Origin: an uncultured Spirochaetia bacterium | GTDB lineage: Bacteria > Spirochaetota > UBA4802 > JAGODF01 | Length of the DNA stretch: 5,799 nt | Direction: 5' to 3' | Assembly (NCBI GenBank): GCA_937967705.1 | Contig: CALCJG010000469.1 | Location: forward strand, 1-5,799 | Shown: positions 1-5,763 of the stretch, one piece after another | Position numbering within the stretch: position 1 is the first letter of the stretch | Layout: every line of letters starts with the position of its first letter | Program-made: the position numbers and the translations under genes | Notes under the pieces: model-generated | Seen by the model: only the letters and a program-made list of their open reading frames with translations | Database searches by the model: none | What the model was told of the DNA's origin: nothing

Positions 1-27
1 GAAGCAGTGTAATGTGTATGGCTATTT

Positions 28-59
28 CAATCCCTGCCAGGGGAATTGCAACGACTTTT
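28..59 (+). terminator. Possible plus-strand hairpin with a T run at the window edge
   Basis: CAAT-CCC and GGG-(GA)-ATTG flank a five-base loop (28-48), and a run of T begins at 56. It contains the odd-length palindrome CCCTGCCAGGG (32-42). It could end a plus-strand gene lying to the left of the window, or be a protein-binding site. The stem has a two-base bulge and the T run lies about eight bases away, so confidence is low. Apart from this and the T-run structure at 92-123, nothing in 1-144 can be assigned. Confidence 0.2.
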
Positions 60-105
60 TATATAGTATTATCGGTTTTATGATATTTTCCAAAAAAAAA
101 TAATA

Positions 106-123
106 CACTCGTCATCGGAAGTG
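106..123 (-). terminator. Weak possible terminator after the GNAT gene
   Basis: Read on the minus strand just past the acetyltransferase stop, a 4-bp stem (CACT/AGTG, arms 120-123 and 106-109, 10-nt loop) is followed within six bases by a run of nine T (the A run at 92-100 on the plus strand). The T run is typical of an intrinsic terminator, but the stem is short and GC-poor, so this is only a candidate. Confidence 0.25.
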
Positions 124-144
124 AGCTTTGTTGATACGGAAGAA

Positions 145-660
145 TCAATCCTGTTCCAGGATCATCTCGTAGACCTCACCGTAGACCTTTTTGATCCGGA
201 AACCCATGTGTAAATAGATGCGAACAGCCGCCTGATTGCTGCTTTCCACCATGAGCCATATCTTTTTCTTTCCAAGCATAGATGCCTGGCGGCAGGTTTC
301 TTCCGTGAGCTTCCTCCCAATACCCAGGCCCCGGTAGTCCTGATGAACGAAAACGATATACTCGCATAAATCGGTCTTGGGGATTTCAATGAGGGAGGCG
401 TGACCTATGATCCGGTTACCGCAGAGGGCAACGAGGTTCAGTTTTTCGTGCAGAAGATTCCTCAGCCATTGAACGCGCAGGGTGTCCGCCGTCGGAGGAA
501 GGCCCATGGTGTAGTTTTTGGGCTGAAAATCCCTGTACATTGTCAGGAGCGAGAGGTAATCGGAAGGCTGCAGATTGCGTATGACATAGTTACTGCCGTT
601 GACAATGTTCTCTGCTTTTTTCATGACGTTGTATAAGATCGATGCTGCCTTTGCGGCCAA
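145..660 (-). CDS. GNAT-family N-acetyltransferase
   Basis: A 171-residue protein that would transfer an acetyl group from acetyl-CoA to an amine; the substrate cannot be told. The GNAT fold spans about residues 24-168, starting at NYVIRNLQPSDY. Motif A is clear: YIVFVHQDYRGLGIGRKL, with the CoA pyrophosphate-binding R-x-x-G-x-G at R110-G111-L112-G113-I114-G115. Motif B follows at 134-154, with N142, A144-A145, Y149 and the terminal G153-F154. It is a single-domain protein of usual length, complete at the C-terminus and without a signal peptide, so cytosolic. The start used is TTG at 660, preceded by AGGGTGG (665-671) four bases upstream and about 30 bases from the predicted transcription start. 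The alternative is ATG at 624, which keeps the whole domain but has no visible ribosome site. It is divergent from the LarA-like gene and has no obvious functional link to it. The similar RimI-type protein acetyltransferases cannot be excluded. Confidence 0.9.
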   Translation of the reverse strand: MAAKAASILYNVMKKAENIVNGSNYVIRNLQPSDYLSLLTMYRDFQPKNYTMGLPPTADTLRVQWLRNLLHEKLNLVALCGNRIIGHASLIEIPKTDLCEYIVFVHQDYRGLGIGRKLTEETCRQASMLGKKKIWLMVESSNQAAVRIYLHMGFRIKKVYGEVYEMILEQD

Positions 661-695
661 GCCGCCACCCTGGATACTTTCTGGGCTCCGGTTCA

Positions 696-724
696 GATAT
701 ACATCCTTCTATGGGTCTTGTCAA
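696..724 (-). promoter_or_regulatory. Sigma70-like promoter for the GNAT gene
   Basis: On the minus strand a perfect -35 TTGACA (719-724) is followed by a 17-bp spacer and TATATC (696-701, four of six to the consensus -10). Transcription would start near 689, about 29 bases before the TTG start and 65 before the ATG alternative. Confidence 0.55.
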
Positions 725-849
725 TGAAATAATGTTGGAATCAGCGGACATCTCTTTCCGGATTCCCATCAGTTGAAGCTGGAGGGAATTCCGAGTTGTA
801 AAAAAAAGGATTACTGGACGGAAAAAATCCTCCAGAACCGAAAAAGGGA

Positions 850-879
850 TGGACAGGGAGCGCTGTTATGCTCTATAAT
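850..879 (+). promoter_or_regulatory. Sigma70-like promoter for the LarA-like gene
   Basis: TGGACA (850-855, five of six to TTGACA), an 18-bp spacer and a perfect TATAAT (874-879). The predicted start near 886 gives a leader of about 23 bases before the ATG at 909. Upstream, CTGGAGG (779-785) and CCTCCAG (829-835) form a 7-bp inverted repeat that could be an operator, though this is unproven. Confidence 0.6.
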
Positions 880-898
880 TCCTGCATATCAAATCTGT

Positions 899-911
899 GA
901 GGTACTTTATG
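899..911 (+). promoter_or_regulatory. Ribosome binding site fixing the LarA-like start
   Basis: GAGG at 899-902 lies six bases before ATG at 909. The in-frame GTG at 897 overlaps this site and has no Shine-Dalgarno sequence of its own, so ATG 909 is the better start. Confidence 0.6.
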
Positions 912-2234
912 CAGGTTCAACTGCCCTGGGGAAGCGATCATCTGACGGTGGAGGTGCCGGATTCCTGGACGCTTCATTTTCCCGAGAGGGAGGGAAGGGC
1001 GGGGGCACCGCAGGATAAGAGTGCCGAGCTGCAGATTGTCCGCGGGGCTCTGGACAAACCCCTGGGCGCCCGCGCTTTGACGGAAATCAAGTTTCGGGCC
1101 AAACGCATACTCATCATCGTGGATGACATAACCCGCCCCACCCCGGTGCATAAATTCTTTCATCTCCTTCTGCAGGATCTCAAGAAGGCCGGGGCCAATT
1201 TCGACAACATCACCGTCGTGCCGGCCCTGGGCATTCACACCCCCATGAGCCGGGAGGAGATGGCGGAAAAGATCGGCGAGAAGAACCTGGACCGCATCAA
1301 CTGGGACAATCACTATCCCTTCGACGTGGTCAAGCTGCAGTTCGTGGGGGAAACCTCCCGGGGCACCCGGGTGGTCCTGAACAGGCTGATTTCGGAGGCG
1401 GACTTCATCATCACCATAGGCCTTGTGGAACCTCATCTCTGGGCGGGTTTCGGGGGCGGTATGAAGAACATTCTTCCGGGGCTGGCCTCTGCGGAGACCA
1501 TCGGAGCGCATCACAGCATCATCGCGAAAGCGCCCTACATGTTCAGCGCTGCGGGCATACCCCCGGAAAAAAACCCCTTCCGCCAGGAACTCGAAGAGGT
1601 GAAGGGGATGATCGAGGCACCCATCTTCTGTCTCAATGTCGTGATCGATCACGACAAGAACATAGTGGGGGCCTTTGCCGGCAACCCCATCAGCTGCCAT
1701 CGCGAGGCGGTCAAACTGAACAACCGGATTTCGGGACTCCGTCTCGACAGGCAGATGGACGGGATCATAGTCAACTCATTTCCCATGGATATCAACTTCA
1801 AGCAGAGCATGAAGGGGGTCGGCAATTCCCTGCCGGCCCTTAGGCCCGGCGGTGCGGTCATGGGATTTTTGCGCGCCGAGCGGGGCCTGGACGATATTAC
1901 CCCTTCGGAGGATTACAAACCCCTCTGGATGGTAAAGACGATCCTCCGGCTCCTGGGCCCCTCCAGGGTTTACTGGTTTCTGGAGAAGGTGAAGAAAGGG
2001 CTCAATGTGGAGGAGAAGTTTCTGGTCTACTACTCCATGCAGCTCATCCGGGCCTACGATCTCTTCTTCTACGTTCCCACCGTCACGGACATCGAGGTCA
2101 AGAAGCTCGGCTTTTTCGTCGCCTCCCATGATCCTCAGGGGGTCATCGATCAAGCGGTTAAGAAGATCGGGCCCGACGCCCATGTGGCCGTCTTTCGTGA
2201 GGCGGGAGCCACTTTCCCCATAGTGACATCGTAG
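909..2234 (+). CDS. LarA-like nickel-pincer-nucleotide-dependent hydroxyacid racemase/epimerase (DUF2088)
   Basis: A 441-residue homologue of lactate racemase LarA, which inverts the alpha-carbon of 2-hydroxy acids by hydride transfer to a nickel-pincer nucleotide. Residue numbers here count from ATG 909. The family signature is complete: D73 and R76 in VDDITRPTP; H110 in LGIHTP; H176 in GLVEPH; K186 in GFGGGMKNILPG; H202 of the HH pair. These fall one or two positions from Lactiplantibacillus LarA D72, R75, H108, H174, K184 (covalent cofactor lysine) and H200 (nickel ligand). A later Q299/K302 in KQSMKG probably matches Q295/K298. There is no signal peptide or membrane segment, so it is cytosolic. 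Length is close to the roughly 424-residue reference. The family also includes racemases and epimerases for malate, phenyllactate and gluconate, so the substrate is open. The cofactor genes larB, larC and larE are not in the window. The 7TM-AraC gene follows after 100 bp. Confidence 0.88.
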   Translation: MQVQLPWGSDHLTVEVPDSWTLHFPEREGRAGAPQDKSAELQIVRGALDKPLGARALTEIKFRAKRILIIVDDITRPTPVHKFFHLLLQDLKKAGANFDNITVVPALGIHTPMSREEMAEKIGEKNLDRINWDNHYPFDVVKLQFVGETSRGTRVVLNRLISEADFIITIGLVEPHLWAGFGGGMKNILPGLASAETIGAHHSIIAKAPYMFSAAGIPPEKNPFRQELEEVKGMIEAPIFCLNVVIDHDKNIVGAFAGNPISCHREAVKLNNRISGLRLDRQMDGIIVNSFPMDINFKQSMKGVGNSLPALRPGGAVMGFLRAERGLDDITPSEDYKPLWMVKTILRLLGPSRVYWFLEKVKKGLNVEEKFLVYYSMQLIRAYDLFFYVPTVTDIEVKKLGFFVASHDPQGVIDQAVKKIGPDAHVAVFREAGATFPIVTS

Positions 2235-2242
2235 CGCTGTAT

Positions 2243-2318
2243 CCCCTGCAAAGTAGCGACAGGATATCCTTTTCCGGCTTGAAAAAAAAAGCCCCCTGTG
2301 TAGCTTTGCATTCAGGGG
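2243..2318. repeat. Long imperfect inverted repeat between the LarA-like and AraC-type genes
   Basis: The arm at 2243-2263 pairs with the arm at 2295-2318: CCCCTG (2243-2248) with CAGGGG (2313-2318), CAAAG (2249-2253) with CTTTG (2304-2308), TA with TA, and ACAGG (2259-2263) with CCTGT (2295-2299), separated by small bulges. A competing shorter hairpin uses CCCCTG 2293-2298 with the same CAGGGG. Both would occlude AGGGGAA (2314-2320), the only Shine-Dalgarno-like sequence before the AraC-type gene. The loop also holds the perfect palindrome AGGATATCCT (2261-2270). Confidence 0.45.
2282..2318 (-). terminator. Terminator-shaped hairpin, minus-strand direction
   Basis: On the minus strand, CCCCTG and CAGGGG (arms 2313-2318 and 2293-2298, 14-nt loop) are followed by GC and then nine T (2282-2290). 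This is the shape of an intrinsic terminator, yet no minus-strand gene ends here. It might stop antisense transcription entering the LarA-like gene. The long loop weakens it. Confidence 0.35.
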
Positions 2319-2334
2319 AAAGCCTTAATACGCC

Positions 2335-3429
2335 ATGATTCAGGATTTTGCTACATTCTTCATCTTCTTTGCAGGGGGACTTTCGGTCCTCTTTTCTGCC
2401 GGGCAGCTCTTTGTTAAAGGGGTGCGGATGGAGAATGTCAATCTTTCGGCCCTCTTCCTGTTCCTGGGGCTTCTGGTTTTTCAACTGGGATTTATATCCG
2501 GAGGTTTGGTGCCGGGTCATCCCCGGCTTTTACTGCTGCATTTGACCTGTGTTTTTATCGTGAGCCCTCTGCTCTATTTCGCCTATCATCTGGTAGTTTT
2601 TTCCGAGGAGCGTCTTCCGGCCCGCATCTTTCTCCTGCTGCTCCCTACAGCCGGAGCATTCCTCATGGATGCCTATTATTTCTCTCTTTCGGACGAGGCA
2701 AGCCAGAGTCTTATCCGGGATATCCTGGAGGGGGTCAATACACCCCGGGCCATTGTCTTCAAGGTTGCCTATGTAACAGCAGCTGTCCAGATCATCATCT
2801 ATCTGGGGTTTTTGTTCCGAAAACTCCTTTCCGTGTGGGATTTGCGGGAGCGAAACGACATTCTTGACATCACCCTTATCTATGATGTGCTCTCCATAAC
2901 GGCCGTACTTCTGCTTTCTGCCGGTTATATACTCAATTCCCTGAAAGTCCTCCGTGGCGGGGCCGTCTATATTGCCCTCATCATCGTGGGGGTGTACCTT
3001 ACGGGCCAGCGGCATCCCCGCTTTCTGCAGCTCCTGATCGTAGAAGCGGGTAAGAAGCGGTATCTCAATTCCCAGCTGGCCGGGCTGGAGATTGAAACCC
3101 TCTGCCGCAGGCTTTTCGACCTCATGGAGGAGAAGAAACTCTATGCCCTGGAAGAGATATCACTTAAATCCATTGCGAAAGAACTTCAGATTACCCCGCA
3201 TCAGTTGTCCCAACTTTTGAATGAAAGACTCTCCACGAACTTCAATTCCTTTATCAACCAATACCGGATCAGTGATGCGAAGCGTATGCTCATAGAGGAA
3301 CCGGCCCGTTCCGTTCTTTCCATCGCCTATTCGGTGGGTTTTAACTCCAAATCTTCCTTTTATGAGGCCTTTTCCCGTAACACCGGCAAAACGCCCCAGC
3401 AATACCGCAAAGACCCGTTTCCTCAGTAA
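2335..3429 (+). CDS. Membrane-anchored AraC-family transcriptional regulator (7TM + HTH)
   Basis: A 364-residue protein with two parts. Residues 1-225 are strongly hydrophobic, with about seven membrane helices (near 5-27, 37-58, 65-89, 97-116, 137-161, 179-203 and 208-223). A charged linker (GKKRYLNSQL, 239-248) leads to an AraC-type DNA-binding domain (about 255-360). Its first helix-turn-helix is near 276-297 (SLKSIAKELQITPHQLSQLL). The second carries the family signature: IAYSVGF (330-336), F342, F346, G351-x-T-P and Y357-R358. The layout matches 7TM-AraC regulators, in which a membrane domain probably senses a signal and the cytosolic domain binds DNA. ATG 2335 is the first start after an in-frame stop at 2326; the next Met (residue 32) would remove the first helix. 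The Shine-Dalgarno-like AGGGGAA is 14 bases upstream, unusually far, and lies in a potential hairpin. It sits between the LarA-like and AOR genes, its likely but unproven targets. Confidence 0.88.
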   Translation: MIQDFATFFIFFAGGLSVLFSAGQLFVKGVRMENVNLSALFLFLGLLVFQLGFISGGLVPGHPRLLLLHLTCVFIVSPLLYFAYHLVVFSEERLPARIFLLLLPTAGAFLMDAYYFSLSDEASQSLIRDILEGVNTPRAIVFKVAYVTAAVQIIIYLGFLFRKLLSVWDLRERNDILDITLIYDVLSITAVLLLSAGYILNSLKVLRGGAVYIALIIVGVYLTGQRHPRFLQLLIVEAGKKRYLNSQLAGLEIETLCRRLFDLMEEKKLYALEEISLKSIAKELQITPHQLSQLLNERLSTNFNSFINQYRISDAKRMLIEEPARSVLSIAYSVGFNSKSSFYEAFSRNTGKTPQQYRKDPFPQ

Positions 3430-3436
3430 TTTTGTA

Positions 3437-3515
3437 AATAATCCGGTTCGGATTTATAATTCCGGTCGACTGATCGGACGGTTTATGATTATTAATACCT
3501 GATTCCCGGATTATT
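3437..3515. repeat. 10-bp perfect inverted repeat
   Basis: AATAATCCGG (3437-3446) is the exact reverse complement of CCGGATTATT (3506-3515), with 59 bp between. The left arm overlaps the small hairpin at 3440-3454, so two alternative structures are possible after the regulator stop. It could be a paired regulator site or an mRNA 3' structure; chance is not excluded in AT-rich DNA. Confidence 0.35.
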
Positions 3516-3595
3516 ATATTCAGGATTTTCATGACCCCCCTGGGCAGGTAAACCCAGGTTGTATACGGAATGACTGTAGGAAGATTCTTCAGGCC

Positions 3596-3608
3596 GGGGG
3601 GGGGGGGG
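3596..3608 (+). repeat. Homopolymer run of 13 G
   Basis: Thirteen consecutive G, in noncoding DNA about 51 bp upstream of the predicted AOR -35 box and 206 bp before its start codon. Tracts of this kind change length by slipped-strand mispairing and can switch expression when they lie near a promoter. The run may also be miscounted by sequencing. Confidence 0.85.
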
Positions 3609-3659
3609 CGGTTAGATAGGAGCTTTACCGCTTCGTCCGGACTTTTCAGGAAAAACTGA

Positions 3660-3688
3660 TTGAAATTATTTTCTACATCCGGTATAGT
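3660..3688 (+). promoter_or_regulatory. Sigma70-like promoter for the AOR gene
   Basis: TTGAAA (3660-3665) and TATAGT (3683-3688), each five of six to consensus, with the optimal 17-bp spacer. Transcription from about 3695 gives a leader near 120 bases. A weaker alternative is TTATGA (3768-3773), 17 bp, TAAAAT (3791-3796), in which the palindrome at 3777-3789 would lie between the two boxes. Confidence 0.5.
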
Positions 3689-3776
3689 GCTGTTCAAACA
3701 TATAACAATATTTGATAATTATGTATACTCAGTAGTTATTCGGTTTTTTGTGTAACCCCGTTTTAGTTTATGAACA

Positions 3777-3789
3777 ATCCTGGCAGGAT
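3777..3789. promoter_or_regulatory. Palindromic candidate operator before the AOR gene
   Basis: ATCCTG-G-CAGGAT is a perfect odd-length palindrome ending 12 bases before the AOR Shine-Dalgarno AAGGAG (3802-3807). Related CCTG-N-CAGG cores occur at 33-41 (CCTGCCAGG) and, with two central bases, at 3539-3548 (CCTGGGCAGG). It could be a dimeric repressor site or a small mRNA hairpin; the binding protein is unknown. Confidence 0.35.
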
Positions 3790-3814
3790 GATAAAATAAA
3801 CAAGGAGAAGAGGG

Positions 3815-5677
3815 ATGCAAGAGATAGTCGGCAGCAGCAACAAGATCCTTGAAGTTGATTTGAGCAGTAAAACGTTTTCAGTCTCCGAGATCGACCCTAA
3901 AGACCGGGAACTGTATCTCGGAGGTAAAGGCCTGGGGCTCAAACTCCTGTACGACCGTATGCAGCCCGGGGTGGATCCGCTGGGAGAGGAGAATCACATC
4001 GCCTTCATGATGGGGGTGCTCATGGGAACGGGGGCACCCTGTTCCGGACGGTTCGAGGCAGTAACAAAATCCCCCCTTACGGGGATCATGGTGACCGCAT
4101 CCTGCGGGGGGCCTTTCGGCATGGCTCTCAAGACCTCCGGATGGGACGGGCTGATCATCAAGGGGATAGCCAAAACCCCTACCTATTTATATGTCGATGC
4201 TAAGGGCGTGGAGTTCAGGGACGCCAAGAAGCTTTGGGGACAGGACACACAGAAGGCCCAGACCTCTCTGGAGAAAGAGGGCAGCGGCGCCGTGGTGATT
4301 GGACCCGCAGGGGAAAACCTGGTGCGCTTTGCCAACATCTGCTCGGGACACCGCTTCCTGGGAAGGGGGGGCATGGGGGCTGTCATGGGCTCCAAGAACC
4401 TCAAGGGGATCGTGGCCAGAGGCAAGGAATACAAGATCGTTCCGAAAAATCAGGCCAAGTTCGAGAAGGCCCGCAAGAAACTCAATCAGTATATACAGGC
4501 GAACAGCATTACCTCCGGCTCTTACCGGGATTTCGGCACAAACGCCAACGTAAACCTGGCTAACGCCGCCTGGATTCTTCCCGTGCGCAACTTTTCTGGG
4601 GGATCCCACGGGGAGGCCCATAAGATATCCGGCGAAACCATTAAAGAACGGTATGACACAAAGTTCCACACCTGCAAACCCTGCTCGATCCTCTGCGGCC
4701 ACAAGGGCAATTTCGGAGGAAAGATGCGTTCCGTTCCGGAGTACGAGACTATCGGGCTTATGGGGTCCAATCTGGAGATTTTCGATCCTGTAATCATATC
4801 CGAATGGAATGACATATGCACCGATATGGGTATGGACACCATTTCCACGGCGGGCACCCTTGCCTGGACGATGGAGGCTACGGAAAGGGGACTCATTCAG
4901 ACCGGTCTGAAATTCGGCTCCCCTGAAGGTGTGTCCCAGACGCTCTTGGACATCGCCCATATGAAGGGGATCGGGCGCGATCTGGCCATGGGCTCGCGGT
5001 GGCTCTCGAAAAGATACGGCGGAGAGGAATTTGCCATACAGGTTAAGGGAATGGAAATGGCCGCTTACGATCCCCGAGGCTGTTTCGGGCATGGTCTTTC
5101 TTATGCCGTTGCCAACCGGGGCGCCTGCCATCTCTCCACATCGCTGTTTACCCTGGAGTCTTTCTTCGATATGGCCAGTCCCTATGCCAAGCGGGGTAAA
5201 CATACCATGGTGAAGTTTTTTGAGAACGTCTACGCCGCTGTGAATTCTCTGCATATCTGCCATTTCACCGCCTTTGCAGTCTTCCTGGAGCCCCCGCTGG
5301 TCAAGTATACACCGATCCCGATGCTCAAGCTCCTGACGCAGAATCTCACTCCGGTTGCCCTGTCCGTTATGGATATCAGCCTCTGGCCCAAGATCTGGTC
5401 CAGTATTACCGGTATAAGGAAGGGAATGCTGAACTTTAAGAAGACCGGTGAGCGCATCCATGTGCTGGAGCGCTGGATGAACACCCGGGAGGGGATTTCC
5501 CGCAAGGACGATACTCTTCCCGGCAGGCTGCTCTACGAGGGAAGGAAGTGCGATCCCAAGCAGCGGGGAGTGCCTCTGGACAAAATGCTGGACAAGTACT
5601 ATAAAGCCCGCGGTTACGACAAAAACGGGATACCCAAACCCAGAACCCTGAAAAGACTGGGCATAGAGATGAAGTAG
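3815..5677 (+). CDS. Aldehyde:ferredoxin oxidoreductase family protein (tungstopterin, 4Fe-4S)
   Basis: A 620-residue full-length AOR homologue. The family oxidises aldehydes to carboxylic acids with ferredoxin in the cytosol of anaerobes, and can also run in reverse. The N-terminal domain (about 10-205) has the usual signatures: LGGKGLGLKLL (35-45), SGRFEAVTKSPLTG (77-90), GGPFGMALKTSGWDGLIIKG (98-117) and the glycine-rich FLGRGGMGAVMGSKNLKGI (181-199). The iron-sulfur ligands are C287-x2-C290-x3-C294, with C482 as the distal fourth. PEYET (308-312) and RGACH (435-439, H439) probably supply the active-site Glu and His seen in Pyrococcus AOR. The C-terminus has the usual DKMLDKYYKARGYDKNGIPKP. 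The pterin-site motifs are atypical: TDMGMD (336-341) and NSLHIC (477-482) replace D-x-x-G-L-(D/C). Start: AAGGAG (3802-3807), seven bases before ATG 3815. Substrate is unknown. A probable iron alcohol dehydrogenase follows, fitting aldehyde metabolism. Confidence 0.92.
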   Translation: MQEIVGSSNKILEVDLSSKTFSVSEIDPKDRELYLGGKGLGLKLLYDRMQPGVDPLGEENHIAFMMGVLMGTGAPCSGRFEAVTKSPLTGIMVTASCGGPFGMALKTSGWDGLIIKGIAKTPTYLYVDAKGVEFRDAKKLWGQDTQKAQTSLEKEGSGAVVIGPAGENLVRFANICSGHRFLGRGGMGAVMGSKNLKGIVARGKEYKIVPKNQAKFEKARKKLNQYIQANSITSGSYRDFGTNANVNLANAAWILPVRNFSGGSHGEAHKISGETIKERYDTKFHTCKPCSILCGHKGNFGGKMRSVPEYETIGLMGSNLEIFDPVIISEWNDICTDMGMDTISTAGTLAWTMEATERGLIQTGLKFGSPEGVSQTLLDIAHMKGIGRDLAMGSRWLSKRYGGEEFAIQVKGMEMAAYDPRGCFGHGLSYAVANRGACHLSTSLFTLESFFDMASPYAKRGKHTMVKFFENVYAAVNSLHICHFTAFAVFLEPPLVKYTPIPMLKLLTQNLTPVALSVMDISLWPKIWSSITGIRKGMLNFKKTGERIHVLERWMNTREGISRKDDTLPGRLLYEGRKCDPKQRGVPLDKMLDKYYKARGYDKNGIPKPRTLKRLGIEMK

Positions 5678-5690
5678 GTTCGCTGGCAAA

Positions 5691-5724
5691 GGGAGATTCC
5701 TTACAGCTGTCAGGAGTATCTCCC
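5691..5724 (+). other. Strong hairpin between the AOR gene and the next gene
   Basis: GGGAGAT (5691-5697) pairs with ATCTCCC (5718-5724), continued inside by TCCT (5698-5701) with AGGA (5712-5715): 11 bp with a two-base bulge (5716-5717) and a 10-nt loop. No T run follows, so it is probably not an intrinsic terminator. It begins 14 bases after the AOR stop and may protect the AOR 3' end or set the relative expression of the two genes. Confidence 0.55.
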
Positions 5725-5763
5725 GGAACGGCATGGTTAAACTATCAATGTGAGGAGCAAGCG

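Larger units (their letters stand above)
3430..3814. other. 385-bp intergenic region before the AOR gene
   Basis: AT-rich and without a convincing gene. From left to right it holds: a 6-bp hairpin AATCCG-GTT-CGGATT (3440-3454) just after the regulator stop, with no T run; a wider 10-bp inverted repeat (3437-3515); a hairpin CCTGGG/CCCAGG (3539-3558); a 13-G run (3596-3608); a good sigma70-like promoter (3660-3688); and a 13-bp palindrome (3777-3789) just before the AOR ribosome site. Confidence 0.7.

Noticed and set aside
2..103. Open plus-strand frame from the window edge to TAA at 101 (another frame is open from base 3 to TGA near 80)
   Set aside because: It could be the tail of a gene to the left, but about 33 residues show no recognisable family and two frames are open at once, so neither can be supported.
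773..1018. 81-codon plus-strand open frame across the promoter and start of the LarA-like gene
   Set aside because: It overlaps the real gene in another frame and contains the predicted promoter; its translation is low-complexity and Gly-rich at the end.
873..1700. 275-codon minus-strand open frame opposite the LarA-like gene
   Set aside because: It overlaps the part of the LarA-like gene that carries the catalytic residues; its His/Asp/Gly-rich translation looks like a reverse-complement shadow.
1776..2183. 135-codon minus-strand open frame opposite the LarA-like C-terminus
   Set aside because: Antisense to conserved coding sequence, with no ribosome site or domain recognised.
2530..3015. 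161-codon minus-strand open frame opposite the membrane domain of the regulator
   Set aside because: A charged translation opposite a run of hydrophobic codons is the expected mirror of a membrane protein gene.
3539..3558. CCTGGG/CCCAGG hairpin as a terminator for the regulator gene
   Set aside because: No T run follows on either strand and it lies over 100 bases past the stop codon.
3341..3697. 118-codon minus-strand open frame spanning the G run
   Set aside because: It reads through the homopolymer as a proline stretch, overlaps the end of the regulator, and has no domain or convincing ribosome site.
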